A stretch of 64,000 nt of DNA, taken from Mantamonas sphyraenae. Its lineage: Eukaryota; CRuMs; Mantamonadidae. The notes under the pieces are model-generated. The model saw nothing but the letters and a program-made list of their open reading frames with translations. It did not search any database and was not told the DNA's origin. The translations under genes were made by a program, and so were the position numbers. Positions 44,497-56,239 of the stretch are shown piece after piece. The DNA lies in NCBI GenBank assembly GCA_026936335.1, contig JAPMXV010000031.1:62001-126000 (forward strand). Direction: 5' to 3'. Numbering within the stretch: position 1 is the first letter of the stretch; each line of letters opens with the position of its first letter.

Positions 44497-47400
44497 GGAG
44501 GGAAACCTGCGCTTGCGGGCCTGCAAAGCGAAGGCAGCGTGGATTCGCAGTCATTCGGCGAGTTTGACGAGGACGAGGAAGTGAGCGGGCCGCTGGTGAT
44601 GGCAATGCCTCTGCCAGCGACTGGTCTCGTGTACGACTACCGAGTGGATGAGGAGGCGGTGGAGTGGGTGCCGTGGATGAAGGGCGACGAGCGAGTGGAG
44701 ATCGAAAAGGGAGCCAAGTTCCACGAGATCATTGTGCCGACTGTGGATACGGTGCGCTACACGTACCTGCTGAACCTGATGGTGACGCACGGGCGACCGA
44801 TCCTGTTTGTGGGCCCCACGGGCACGGGCAAGAGTGTGATGGTGCAGGACTACCTTCGCCGCGGTGTGGATCCAGCAAGCTTCCAGTCGCTGTTTGTGCA
44901 GTTTTCCGGCCGCACGACGGCGGCACAGACGCAGTACATGATCGAAGACAAGCTGGACAAGCGCGAGAACAAGGGCTTGGGGCCGGCACTGGACAGACAC
45001 TGCGTTGTGTTTGTGGACGATCTGAACATGCCGATCCGCGAAGAATCTGGAGCGCAGCCGCCGATCGAGCTGCTGCGACAGTGCATGGACCACGGTGGGT
45101 GGTACAACCTTTCGACGACATCCTTTACGCCGATTGTGGACGTGCAGTTTGTGGCGGCGATGGGTCCGCCGGGCGGAGGGCGCTCGCAAGTGAGCACACG
45201 CTACCTGCGCCACTACAACCTTGTGTATCTGACCGAAACCGGCACAGGCTCGCTGAACAAGATCTTCACCACGATCTTCCACTGGTTCCTGGAACAATTT
45301 GAAACGACGATGCGCGTGACGTGCAAGCCAATTGTGGAAGGGACGGTGGAAGTGTACCGTACGATCAGCAGCGAGCTGCTGCCGACACCATCCAAGTCGC
45401 ACTACACGTTCAACCTGCGTGACCTGAGCAAGGTGTTCCTGGGCTTGATGGGGGCCTCGCCGCTGCTGGTGAGCACAAAGAAGGACATGTACCGTCTGTG
45501 GGTGCACGAGTGCCAGCGCGTGTTTGGAGACCGCTTGACGAACGAGCGAGATCGATCGTGGTTCCGCAACCTTCTGCAGCAGGTTGTGTCTGCTCGCACG
45601 GCAATGTCGTACCGGGAGATTGTTGACACGGATGCAGGTGCACACAGGGACGAGCTGATGTATGTGGACCTGTTCCACAGCGAAACGAACCAAACGTTGT
45701 ACCAAGAGGTGTCGTCGCTGGAGCAGATCCAGGGCGTGATGGAAGACCAGCTGAACGATTACAACGGCAGCCATGACCGACCCATGCACCTGGTGATGTT
45801 CGAGGCAGCTGTGCAGCACGTGGCACGCATTTTGCGCATCATCCAGCAGCCGCACGGGCATGCGCTGCTGATTGGCGTCGGTGGCTCGGGCCGGCAGAGT
45901 TACAGCCGTTTGGCGGCGTACATGGCTGGTTACGAGGTGTTTGAGGTCGAAGTGACCAAGAGCTACGGCCCGGAAGAATGGCGCAATGACCTGAAACGGC
46001 TGATGCGCCGCGGAGGCGTGGAGGGCGTCTCGTGTGTGTTTGTGCTTGTGGATACGCAGCTGAAGCATGATTCGTTCCTGGAAGACGTAAACAACATCCT
46101 CAACACAGGCGAGATCCCAAACCTGTTTGCAGCGGACGAAAAGGCAGAAATTATCGAGACGCTGACGGCCGAGGTTCAGATGCTGGGTGTGCCGGAAACG
46201 CCCAGCAACATCTTTGCACACTTTGTGGCCAAGTGTCGCGAGAACATCCACATGGTGCTGTGCATGTCGCCTGTGGGAGACGCGCTTCGCACGCGCTTGC
46301 GCACGTTCCCGTCGCTCGTCAATTGCTCGTCCATCGATTGGTTTGACCCGTGGCCACTGGACGCACTCGAGGGTGTGGCGCGTTCCAAGCTGTCTGCAGT
46401 CGACTTGCGCGTGCAGGATCCCGAAGAGCGCAAGCGTGCCTGGTTGAAGAAGATGGGTTTGGAGGAGGATGAAGAGGAGGACGAGGATGACAGCAAGGAG
46501 GACAGCAAGGAGGACGCACAAGCGTCGTCGTCATCATCATCATCATCTTCATCGTCATCGTCATCGTCATCGTCAAGCAAAGAGAGCAGCAAAGGCGACA
46601 AGACGATGTCCAAGTCGCTTTCGCTGTCCATGACACGGTCTGTAAGCACGGGCGAGGACTCGCTGTACCAGAGCGTGGTGTCATCGTGTGTGTACATCCA
46701 TGATTCGGCGCAGAATCTTGGCGAAGAGTTCAAGAGCCAGCTGCGCAGGCACTATCACACGTCGCCCACAACGTTTTTGGATCTGCTGCACACCTTCCAG
46801 CAGCTGCTGACGGAGCAGCGGCAAAAGGTGACCGAGTCGCAAAACAGGTACTCGACCGGCGTGGAGCGCATCAACAACACAGAGGACGATGTCAAGGGGA
46901 TGCAAGAGTCGCTGCAGCGCATCCGGCCCGTGTTGGAAAAGAACGAGGCGGAGACGGTGTTGCTGATGGAGAAGCTGGAGAAGCAGCAGCAAGAAGCAGA
47001 TGAAGCCAAGGCCGTTGTGGAGCGTGACGAGGCAGAAGCACACGCCGAGGCGGAAAAGGCGGCTGCAATTCGCGATGAGTGCAGTGCCGATCTTGCGTTG
47101 GCGGAACCACTGCTGGAGGAGGCGTTGGAGTCTCTGAAGAACCTGACCAAGGACAACATCAGCGAAGTGCGCACGCTGCACAACCCGCCGGAACAGGTCA
47201 AGTTTACAATGGAGGCTGTGTGCATCCTCATGCAGATCCGCCCGGACCGTGTACGCACAGTGACAGGCATCGAGAATGAGTACTGGAGCGTGTCGTTGAA
47301 GCTGCTTGCGGATCAGGACTTCCGAAGCAAGCTGATCGACTTTGACAAGGAGAACATCCCGCCCGAAGTGATCAAGAAGGTGCAGAGGTACGTGAACCAT

Positions 47401-50400
47401 CCGGACTTTGTGCCTGCCAAGGTGGGCGCCGCATCGCGCGCAGCCAAATCTCTGTGCCAGTGGGTGATTGCCATGTGTGCGTACGACAAGGCGATCAAGG
47501 TGGTTATGCCGAAGCGCGCAGCGTTGGCAGAGGCTGAGCAGCAGCTGCAGCAGATGGAGGAGAACTTGCGCGAGAAAAGGCAGAGCGTGCGTGTGATCGA
47601 GGCCAAGATCAACGAGCTGGTGAAGAGCGTGGAGCAGAGCAAGGCTCAGAAGCACGAGTTGGAGGTGGAGGTGAACCGCTGTGTGACAAAGATCGAACGT
47701 GCCAAGATCCTGATTGCAGGCCTGACTGGAGAGCGCTCGCGATGGGCAAACGCTGTCACCGAGCTGCAAGCGTCGTACGTGACTCTGACGGGTGACATGC
47801 TGCTGGCAGCAGGCGCCATCTGCTACCTGGGTCCGTTTACACACCAATACCGTGAACGGTGCATGGACGATTGGCACCGAATGTTGCAAAGCCACGAGGT
47901 GCCATGCAGTGAGGACTTTTCGCTGAGCAAGGCGCTGGGCGGCCACGTGCAGATCAGGCAGTGGCAGCTTGCAGGGTTGCCCATGGACAAGTTCTGCACA
48001 GACAACGCCATTATCGCTCACAACGCCAACCGCTACCCGTTGATGATCGACCCTCAGGGGCAAGCCAACAGGTGGATTCGCAACAACTGGGAAGACGACA
48101 AGCTGATGGTGGCCAAGGCGAGCGACGAACACTTCCAGCGCACGCTGGAGAACGCACTGGAGGTTGGAAAGGTGCTCCTGTTGGAGGATGTCGGCCAGGA
48201 GCTGGATCCCATCCTGGAGCCCATCTTGCTGAAACAATTCGAGAAGAAGGGCGGACAGACAACGATTAAGCTGGGTGACGGCGAAGTTGCGGTCACGGAC
48301 ACGTTCCAGCTCTTCATGACGACGACGTTGGACAATCCCGACTTTTCGCCCGAAACGCTTCTCAAGGTGCGCATCATCAACTTTGTGATCACGCCAGACG
48401 GCCTGGAGGACCAACTGCTGAGTACGGTGGTGCATGAGGAGCGGCCCGAGCTGGAGGAAGAGATGCACAGGATGCTTATCCAGAGCAGTGCGTTCAAGAA
48501 CCAGCTGCTTGCCATCGAAGACCGCATCCTGGACATGTTGAACGAAGTGCCCGGCTTCTTGCTGGACAACGAGATTCTGATCAACGCTCTGAGCGCTTCG
48601 CGAGAGAAGGCCAAGGAAATCGAAAAGAAGATGGAGCAAGCAGAGCAGGCGGTGGCCAAGTTGGAGGAGACGCGCGATTTGTACAAGCCGTTGGCGGTAC
48701 AAGGCGCGGTGATTTTCTTTTGCGTCGCAAGCCTTGCCGACGTGGATCCGATGTATCAGCACTCGCTGGAATGGTTCAACTCTGTGTTTCACCAAAGCGT
48801 GCGGATGTGCCGTGTGGATGACTCGCATGACGAACGCCTGGAAGCGATGAAGGATCTGTTCCTGTACACGGTGTACGGAAGTGTGTGCCAGTCGCTGTTC
48901 TCACACGACCAGTTGATGTTTGCCTTCCAGCTGTGTGTGGCCATCATGCAGTCGGAAGACCTCATTGACGAACGCGAATGGCGATTCTTCCTGACGGGCA
49001 ACCTGAGCGTGGGTACGACGGTGCTGGCAGACAACCCGGCAGAGGAATGGCTGCCTGACTCGGCCTGGTTTGACTTGGTGGAAATGAGCAGGTTGCCGTG
49101 CATGAAGGGGTTCCTGGAAGACTTTGTGAAGCGAGTGGACGAGTGGAAGGAGTACTGTGGGGCAAAGACGCCACACAGGCAGCCTCTGGTGGGCGAATGG
49201 GAGGAGCGGCTGAGCGAGTTTCAGCGGCTGGTTGTTCTGCGCTGCCTGCGCAAGGACAAGGTTGTGTCTGCTGTCCAGCGCTTTGTGGGCAACAATCTGG
49301 GCGAAAAGTACATCGAAGCCCCTCCGCTGAGCTTGGCGTCGGCGTATGCGACGAGCAGCGCAGCGGTGCCGCTGGTGTTTGTGCTGAGCGAGGGTGCCGA
49401 CCCCACGGCTGAGCTGGAGCGATTTGCAGAGAGCAAAAAGATGCGAGACAAGATGGATGTGGTGTCCCTGGGCCAAGGCCAAGGCCCTGTAGCAGAGCGT
49501 CTGCTTCGGCGGGCCATGGAGTTTGGCCTGTGGGTGGTGTTGCAAAACTGCCACCTGGCGTTGAGCTGGATGCCCACGCTGGAACGGCTGTGTGGCAACG
49601 ACCTGCGTGCCACCACGGTACACCCCAACTTCCGGCTGTGGCTTACGTCAATGCCGTCGCCGCACTTCCCTGTGTCGGTGCTGAAGAACAGCGTCAAGAT
49701 GGTTCACGAACCGGCGATGGGCATCCGCAACAACATGAAGCGGATGTACATGTCGTGGAAGGTGGACGAGTTTGAGGAGATGTGCTTTGAGAAGGAGTCC
49801 TGGAAGAAGCTTGCGTTTGGGCTTGCGTTCTTCCATTCCATGATTCAGGAGAGGCGTCGCTTCGGATCCATCGGGTTCAACAACAAGTACGAATTCAACG
49901 AAAGCGACTTGCGCATCTCGATGCGACACCTGGCGATGCTTCTGAACGACAGCAGCAGCGGAGAGGTGCCGTACGACGCGCTGCGCTACTTGACGGGTGA
50001 AATCAACTACGGCGGGCGTGTGACGGACGAAATGGACAGGCGCACGCTGGTGACAGTGCTGAGGGACTACTACACTCCGGAAATCATGGACGACGCCTAC
50101 CGCTTCTCCGAGTCGGGCGTATACTATGCACCCAAAGAGGGCGGTCTGGACTCGTACCTGAACTACATCGACGCGTTGCCTCTTCACGACGGACCCGAGG
50201 TGTTTGGCTTGCACGAAAACTCGGACATCTTCAGGGGCATGGGTGAGACGCAGTTGCTTCTTGAGCACCTGCTTGGTGCGCAGAGGCATCGGGGCGGCCT
50301 GCGTGCGCTGGTGAACCAAAAGAGCAGCGAGAGCGAGGCGGGGGAGAGACCCAAAACAAGTGACTTGGGGGGCACTGTGCCCGTGTTGGATTTGTGTGAA

Positions 50401-51321
50401 AGCATCCTCAGGAGGCTGCCACGCGAGTTTGACGTGCAGGAAGCGCGCTCGCAGTACGGCGAGTCACACGAGGACAGCATGAACACGGTGCTGCTGCAGG
50501 AACTGGAGCGGTACAACAAACTGCTGGGCGTGGTGCGACTGTCGCTGCAAGAGCTGATCAAAGCAAGCCGGGGACTGATGGTGATGAGCCAAGCGCTGGA
50601 CGAGATGAACCAGGCGATGGCGATTGGACGCGTGCCGCAGCGCTGGCTGGAGGCATCGTACCCCAGCGAAAAGGCGTTGGGAGGCTATGTGACGGACCTT
50701 CTGGCACGGCTGGACTACTTCCAGCGCTGGGTGCAGGAGGGCCAACCAACGGCGTTCTGGATTTCGGGCTTTTTCTATCCGCAGTCTTTCCTGACGAGCG
50801 TGCTGCAGATCTACGCACGCAAGCACACGGTGGCCATCGATACCATTGGGTTCCGCTGCCATGTGATGGCGTCGCGCGAGCCTGGAGTGTACACGAGTCC
50901 GCCGAAAGATGGAGCATACGTGTATGGGCTGCATCTGGAGGGTGCACGGTGGGACATTGTGGACAATGTGTTGGACGAGTCGCGCTCCAAGGTGCTTCAC
51001 TCGAGCCTGCCCGTGGTGTGGCTGGAACCGCACGTGGTGCGATACGAAGACGGCGAGTTGCTCGAGGACGATGCAGATGTGGAAGCAGCGGCGGAGTTTG
51101 ACAGGGAAACTGGCCGTGTACTGGCGGTGGACAAGCAAGGCACGCCGACGCTGTACGAGTACGTGTGTCCCGTGTACTACACGACAGCGCGGCGGGGGAA
51201 GATTTCCACCACCGGTCGCTCGAGCAACCACGTGCTGAACATCCAACTTCCGACCAAGTTGGATCCGACGCATTGGGTAAAGCGCGGAGTGGCAGCGGTG
51301 TGCTCGCTCGAGTTTTCGTGA
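36955..51321 (+). CDS. Axonemal inner-arm dynein heavy chain (DNAH3/7/12-like)
   Basis: Exons 36955-37452 and 37729-51321 join at phase 0 to 4696 residues; the second exon is 13.6 kb. The tail and linker precede six AAA+ modules. P-loops are at residues 1836 (GPAGTGKT, AAA1), 2117 (GDPLSGKT, AAA2), 2528 (GPTGTGKS, AAA3) and 2882 (GVGGSGRQS, AAA4). CFDEFNRI gives the AAA1 Walker B. The stalk coiled-coil and microtubule-binding domain cover about 3180-3490. The C-terminal domain ends at THWVKRG. Single-headed inner arm dyneins fit best ([25 protein letters not shown]). It is longer than the roughly 4000 residues of relatives, owing to a 166-residue basic/serine-rich first exon, a disordered N-terminus, and serine inserts near 2413 (between AAA2 and AAA3) and 3100. 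It begins 52 bp after myotubularin. Confidence 0.93.
44467..44494. repeat. AGC triplet tract in dynein (AAA2-AAA3)
   Basis: About nine AGC units encode a serine run in the loop between AAA2 and AAA3. Confidence 0.85.
46524..46575. repeat. TCG/TCA serine tract in dynein (AAA4 to stalk)
   Basis: Seventeen TCG, TCA and TCT codons encode serine after an acidic DDSKEDSKED stretch, in the AAA4 region preceding the stalk. Confidence 0.85.
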
Positions 51322-51367
51322 TGGCAGACTGTGCAGGGCGGCGCGGAGTGGTGCAGGGGAAAAGGAG

Positions 51368-51896
51368 ATGAGCAGCACGGATGGCAATGAAGCAGCAATT
51401 CTGAAGCAGGCCGAGAGCATGAGGCGTACGTTTGTTGGAGAACGGAATGGTCAATGGAGATTGTTGTTGAGGGGTGTTGCAGCGACCGGTGCTTGGAAAC
51501 GAGAGGGTTTGGCAAACCGCGTTGCTGCGGCAACACAGAAAAGCACACTCACCCAACCTGTTCGACACCACTCAGAAATGGTGAGCAGCTTGCAGACAAA
51601 GATCACCAAGATGGGACAGGACGTGACGCAGCTGGAGACGGAGAACAAGCAGCTGAAAGCAGAGAATGAGTTTCTCAAGGTGTGTTGTGTCTCCCGTTGT
51701 CGTCTTGTGTGTGCACTGAGCGAGAAGGGGACATGGAAACCTGAATGGACGTCCAATGCGAATGCCCACATGGTGCCATGCGGGTTCAATGACGGCACTG
51801 CGCTGTGGACAAGGGGCCGAAGACGATTGTTTTCTTCGTTTGCTCACACCGTGCACCCAACTGCAGAAGGAGGTTGAGCGACTGCGCAGTGGATGA
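51368..51896 (+). CDS. 63-residue coiled-coil protein, possibly SCOC-like
   Basis: Exons 51368-51425, 51576-51679 and 51867-51896 join at phases 1 and 0 (donors GTACGT and GTGTGT). The protein is one uninterrupted heptad coiled-coil, with LETENKQLKAENEFLK continuing across the second splice into KEVERLRSG. Short coiled-coil proteins such as SCOC (an Arl1/Golgi and autophagy adaptor) have a similar E-E-N-x-x-L-K-x-E-N core and size, but this resemblance is weak and could be generic. The three-exon model rests on phase consistency and on the coiled-coil register staying unbroken through both junctions. It starts 46 bp after the dynein stop and ends 55 bp before the convergent F-box gene's stop. 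Confidence 0.55.
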
Positions 51897-51951
51897 CATT
51901 CCAGGGAGGGGGTGGAGGCAAGGAGGTGTTTTCATTGAACCTGAAGACGAT

Positions 51952-54900
51952 TCAAAACTCGTGGGCGTCTTCTTCGTCCATGGTTGGCGAGCCAAAGCTG
52001 TTGCTTGTGTTGTCGTCGTTGTCGTCGTCCTGCTGGGAGCGTTGCTGCCTGTGTCGCCTCCTTTGGCGCATGTGTCTGCGTCGCGTGTCGTGCGTGATCA
52101 TGCCACGTGGTTCGGAAATGACAAAGGTGTTGTAGCTGATCACGTGCGGGAGCGTCGACGGCGACACTTCCATCTCGTTGTTGTGATTGGACGATGACGT
52201 GTGCACCGTTTCCATGGCCGACGTAGATGTGTCATCTGTTGCCGCCGAGTCTGTGCTGCCCGGCAGGCTGCGACGATTGCCACGCAGAGGCCTGTGCAGC
52301 GCGGCGCGTCGTGCGAGACGATGTGGCATCGTCATGAGTTGCTGCAGAGGAATAGGAGCCGTTCGTCGCTCGACAATCTGCCTGCGAGTGTCCGTTCCAC
52401 TTCCGCCCGTGGAGCCGCCGCTGCCCGAGCCGCCAGGTTGGCCAGATGAAGAGGCGTCGCCAGATCTGCCGAGTGCTCCTTCGATCAGTTCGGCTGACTG
52501 CGACGCAGCTGATTCGAGCTCGGAAAAGATGGCCAGCGCCGAAGCCGGAGCTTGGCTAAAGGCAGAGGCGAGTACAGCACGGCGCATGCGCTCCCGGTGG
52601 CGTTGGGTGCCTGTGACGTTGCCAGATTCGTCCGCATTGCCGACGTGATCGTCGTCGGGTACGTTGCCAGAGAGGCGACCCAAGAGAGTGGCCAGGTTGG
52701 CCTGGGCCATGTCAAAGGGTGCGTTTGCACTGTGGGACAGCTTGCACTTGGGCGCGTGGAGGCGGCCAAAACGCACGGCGGCCCACGTGACGTGTGTACA
52801 GTCACTGACGTACAGGGAACGCAGACGTTCACACTTTGAAAGTAGACTGATGACGACTTCGTCATTGACGCCGGGGCAGCCGGAAAGGGCGCACCCCTGT
52901 AGGCCCGGGACACGCTCGCTGAAATCGACCAGGCCTGCAGAGGTCAACTTGTCGCACTTGTCAAAGTTGACATGACGGAGCTTGGAGGTGAACTTGGCGC
53001 GGCTTATGGAGTGCAGGGTGGTGTCGGTGATGTTTGTGCAGAGCTTGAGGTTGAGGACCTGCAGGCAGGAGTTGTGCTCGCGCAGGGCTTCTGCGGTTCC
53101 GTCACCAATGTTTGCACAGCCGTGGAGATCGAGCAGTTGGAGGTCGGGCAAGCAGCGCACGAGCTCGCGGATGGACGAGTCGTGGACGTTGGGGCAATTG
53201 CTGATGTACACGGTTTCCACACAGGGCGACTCGACGTTGGCGACATACTCGAGCACGCCCTCGTCGGTGATCCCTGGGGCACGAGAGAAATAGACGTTTC
53301 GCAGCTGGGGCAGGCCCGAGAGGGCGGCGACGCCCGTGTCTGTAATGAGTTTGCAGCCGCGCAGGTCGAGATGCTTGGTTGCCTTGCAGTTGGCCACGAG
53401 CTCAGTGAGGCCCCGGTCAGTGATGTTGCGGCAGTTTGTCAGTTCGCAGTGGCGCAGTTCGCTACAGTGTGCGGCGACTGCGACGATGCCGTCGTCGGTG
53501 ATTTCGCGGCAGTTTGTGAGGTTGAGGTGCTTAAGAAGTCGACAGTTTTCACCGATGGTGTGCAGCGAGGCATCTGTGATCATGCGGCAGAACTGCAGGT
53601 TGAGGTATTGGAGATCACGTGAGCGAGCGAGTACGGTGGTAAGAGAGCGATCGGTGACTTCGCACAGGCCGTTGATGCTGAGGGCAAGCATCTTGCTGCA
53701 GAGGGAGGAGATGGCCATGAGGCCCGAGTCGCCGATATACTCGCAGCCCTTGACGTTGAGGATGGTCCACGGGTGGTTGTGGTTGCCATCGCGCTGGTGC
53801 TGGCTTTGGAGAGCAATGAACGGCTGGTCGTTGATGCGCACGCAGTTCTCCATGCTGAGGTACTGCAGGTTGAGACAGTTGAGCAGCATGGGAGTCAGGC
53901 CTGCGTTGGACACAAGGTCGCAGTTGGAGATGTTGAGACCGCGGAGACGCTTGAGGGAGCGCAGCGACTGGATGCCGGGGTCGGAGATCTGCTTGCAGCC
54001 GTTGAGATCGAGAGTTTGCAGCTTGGTACAATGGCGAGTTATGTGTTGGAGGCCCTCGTTGGTGATGTTTGTGCACGAGCCGAGAAAGAGCTCTTCGAGG
54101 TTTGGGCAGCACTCGGCGACGGTTTGCAGGCCGGCGCTTGTGATGCGTTTGCAGCCACGAAGGGAGAGGACCTCGAGGGCGGGGCTTAGAGCAATGAGGG
54201 CGTGGTCTGAGATATTGTCACAGCTGTTGAGTGTGAGGACGCGCAGGTTGGGGTTGCGCTGGAGAATGTAGACGATGCCTGCGTCGGTGAGCTCGTTGCA
54301 CGTGCAAAAGTACATGTGGCGCACCTGAGTGGCGTACTGGGCGACGGCCTTGACTCCCTTGTTGGTGACTGTATAGCGATGAGAGTGGAGGTTGAGCCTG
54401 GGCCAGAGCTGCGGGGAGCGGACGTAGCGGAGCCAGCGTTTGCACACCTGCATACAGAGCATCTTTGTTTGGAAGGGCAGAAACTGAAGGATGTGGCAAA
54501 TGACGTCGCCGGGGAGAACGTTGTTGATACAGTGGAGTGGGTTGTTGTCCTCGGTGTCCATGAACGAGGAGGAAGAGGAGGACGACGAGGACGACGACGA
54601 GGAAGACGACGCAGAGGCATCCAATCGCTCGTCCTCCTTGACCTGGGACAGGAGGCTTCGGTAATCGGCCACAGAGAGGCCTAGGTCCTGGCGAGCAGGC
54701 ACAAGGGCAAAGGGGCTGTCGGAGTGTGCGTCCGCCTCGCCTTCGGACGGAACGGAGGAGAGGGAAAAGGTAGAGGGCATGGTGGACATGACATGTGCAG
54801 ACAAAAGAGACGGGATGGGAGACTGGGCCAGGCCAGAGTGTACGGGGGAAGCCCTGCTGCTGCCTCCGGGAATGGAGGGAGAACCCAGCTGCGCGTCGAT

Positions 54901-55233
54901 TGCTTCGACGTGGCTCATGTCGCTGTCGTCCGCAATGGAGTCTGCGCTGCTACTGCTGGTAGAGGTTGTGTGATGCACAAGGCCCTGCTCGTCCAGGCGG
55001 CCGTCAACGTTGATAGTGGGCGAAGCCGAGGTGGAACGAGTTTCGGAAGAAGGCGCGGGTTCGGAAGAGCGATGTTCCTCTTCCTGAAAGACAAACGTGC
55101 CATCGGAGGTGGAGGACATCATGGGAACACTCTCGATGCTCACCATGGAGTTGGACTGTGTTGTGGCAGAGCGTGTGTTTGCGCGCGGATTGCGAATGTG
55201 CACTGTGGAGGCGTTGTTTGGTGCAGAATCCAT
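51952..55233 (-). CDS. F-box and leucine-rich repeat protein (FBXL/Grr1-like)
   Basis: A single exon of 1093 residues. The first 230 residues are disordered with a serine run. The F-box is at about 231-278 (NVLPGDVICHILQFLP followed by CKRWLRYV). From about 281 to 800 there are some 18-20 cysteine-containing LRRs of the CC type, each with the L-x-x-C-x-x-I-T/S-D-x-G-L pattern. The final 290 residues are low complexity. Proteins of this plan bind SKP1 through the F-box and present substrates to SCF ubiquitin ligases through the repeats; Grr1 and FBXL2/20 are comparable. A strong donor-like GTAAGT on this strand at 55443 and an acceptor-like TTCCCAG at 55275 suggest a possible intron in the 5' leader. 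Confidence 0.88.
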   Translation of the reverse strand: MDSAPNNASTVHIRNPRANTRSATTQSNSMVSIESVPMMSSTSDGTFVFQEEEHRSSEPAPSSETRSTSASPTINVDGRLDEQGLVHHTTSTSSSSADSIADDSDMSHVEAIDAQLGSPSIPGGSSRASPVHSGLAQSPIPSLLSAHVMSTMPSTFSLSSVPSEGEADAHSDSPFALVPARQDLGLSVADYRSLLSQVKEDERLDASASSSSSSSSSSSSSSSFMDTEDNNPLHCINNVLPGDVICHILQFLPFQTKMLCMQVCKRWLRYVRSPQLWPRLNLHSHRYTVTNKGVKAVAQYATQVRHMYFCTCNELTDAGIVYILQRNPNLRVLTLNSCDNISDHALIALSPALEVLSLRGCKRITSAGLQTVAECCPNLEELFLGSCTNITNEGLQHITRHCTKLQTLDLNGCKQISDPGIQSLRSLKRLRGLNISNCDLVSNAGLTPMLLNCLNLQYLSMENCVRINDQPFIALQSQHQRDGNHNHPWTILNVKGCEYIGDSGLMAISSLCSKMLALSINGLCEVTDRSLTTVLARSRDLQYLNLQFCRMITDASLHTIGENCRLLKHLNLTNCREITDDGIVAVAAHCSELRHCELTNCRNITDRGLTELVANCKATKHLDLRGCKLITDTGVAALSGLPQLRNVYFSRAPGITDEGVLEYVANVESPCVETVYISNCPNVHDSSIRELVRCLPDLQLLDLHGCANIGDGTAEALREHNSCLQVLNLKLCTNITDTTLHSISRAKFTSKLRHVNFDKCDKLTSAGLVDFSERVPGLQGCALSGCPGVNDEVVISLLSKCERLRSLYVSDCTHVTWAAVRFGRLHAPKCKLSHSANAPFDMAQANLATLLGRLSGNVPDDDHVGNADESGNVTGTQRHRERMRRAVLASAFSQAPASALAIFSELESAASQSAELIEGALGRSGDASSSGQPGGSGSGGSTGGSGTDTRRQIVERRTAPIPLQQLMTMPHRLARRAALHRPLRGNRRSLPGSTDSAATDDTSTSAMETVHTSSSNHNNEMEVSPSTLPHVISYNTFVISEPRGMITHDTRRRHMRQRRRHRQQRSQQDDDNDDNTSNSFGSPTMDEEDAHEF

Positions 55234-55384
55234 TGTGGCTGCATCGCGGTGGTTGCGAGGGCGTTGGTGAGCAGCTGGGAAGCGAAGTAATTTGCAAAAG
55301 GGACGGATTGTGTCGCTCGCGACGTGGCCATGGCCAGGGAGATTGCACTAGGCGTGTGGTGGGCTGGTTTGCGCGCAGAAGGGC
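55234..55384. promoter_or_regulatory. Gap upstream of the F-box gene
   Basis: The 151 bases hold the F-box gene's leader (with an out-of-frame ATG 11 bases before its start) and perhaps the promoter of the tentative gene to the right. No TATA element is seen. Confidence 0.3.
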
Positions 55385-56033
55385 ATGGAAGAACGCGGAC
55401 TCAAGCGCGCCGCGGGAAGAGGGAAATCGGACCAGGAACTTACGGGAACGGCCAGAGACAACATTGCTGTCTCTACGCTGCTCATTCGCAGCACGGGACC
55501 TCGACTCTTCTGCGACGAGCGGGAAGGGAAAGGTCAGTAGGGTGGCGGGCGGGGGGTGGCGTGTGCTGTGCGGAGATGGGGTGCACTACACGATTTTGCT
55601 GTGCAACGCAAAGAGCTGCAGCTGCGCCGTGCACCCATGCATCGTGCACCAAGACTGCCTCCATTCGACAAAGAGAATACACCCAGCAAACCAACCATCG
55701 GAATCCACGCGCTGCTTCTTGTCAATATGTACATTTGCGATGGGCGGACTCGGTTCGGACTCGTCCGTCTCTGTCCGGAGACCCCGCTTCTTCCGCTCCA
55801 TTTTGCGTTGGCAACACCGTCGCGGCAGCGTGTCTGCAAACCATGTCCAACCAAAACACACGGTCCTTCAATATGCTCTGGCAGATCCTCAATTTGCCCA
55901 CAAGGCGCTTGATTGCACTGTGGCAAGCAAGACGTGGAAGCGCAGAAGGAGCAGGAGTTGTTTTTGCCAGGAGACTCTCCGAGTGCGTCATGCCACACAC
56001 AAAATCCACCCTGCTGGGCTGCGCTGGACCTAG
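55385..56033 (+). CDS. Tentative three-exon gene, unknown function
   Basis: Exons 55385-55532, 55614-55728 and 55829-56033 fit together at phases 1 and 2 and would encode 155 residues. The introns (81 and 100 bases) are of the size seen elsewhere in the window, and the second has a clear pyrimidine tract before its CAG. Visible features are a basic N-terminus (MEERGLKRAAGRGKSD), a proline/lysine block PPFDKENTPSKP, and an arginine-rich stretch KTWKRRRSRS near the C-terminus. No family is recognised. Support comes from phase agreement, and from position: divergent from the F-box gene and ending five bases before the convergent CHCH gene. The first acceptor (GCAAAG) and second donor (GTACAT) are weak. 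It may instead be non-coding sequence. Confidence 0.33.
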
Positions 56034-56038
56034 CTTCG

Positions 56039-56239
56039 TCAGTCAAACAGGGTTTTCGTCTGTGCTCGCTTCTCTGCACGCTGGATGGCGGCGGTGACTT
56101 TCATGCACTCCTTGTAGGCGTCAAAGAGGTCGGCACACACCACATCCTTGTCGTCTGGGTGATCCATGATGCAGGTGAGGGAACGCTTGCGCTCGTCTCT
56201 GCATCGGGGAAGGAATTTGGTGGCGTCTTGCTTGCCCAT
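56039..56239 (-). CDS. Twin CX9C (CHCH) protein, COX23/CHCHD7-like
   Basis: A single exon of 66 residues. Two CX9C motifs are present, CRDERKRSLTC and CADLFDAYKEC, separated by 13 residues. This is the coiled-coil-helix-coiled-coil-helix fold of small intermembrane-space proteins imported and oxidised by MIA40. The order and spacing resemble COX23/CHCHD7, linked to cytochrome c oxidase assembly, but COX17/19-type relatives are not excluded. The start codon lies only 22 bp from the divergent gene's first ATG. PET117, another complex IV assembly factor, is 4.3 kb away. Confidence 0.82.
   Translation of the reverse strand: MGKQDATKFLPRCRDERKRSLTCIMDHPDDKDVVCADLFDAYKECMKVTAAIQRAEKRAQTKTLFD

Noticed and set aside
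55482-56079. Minus-strand frames with signal-peptide-like starts in the F-box/CHCH interval
   Set aside because: Hydrophobicity is short and no consistent exon chain or family match was found; the plus-strand three-exon model fits phases better.
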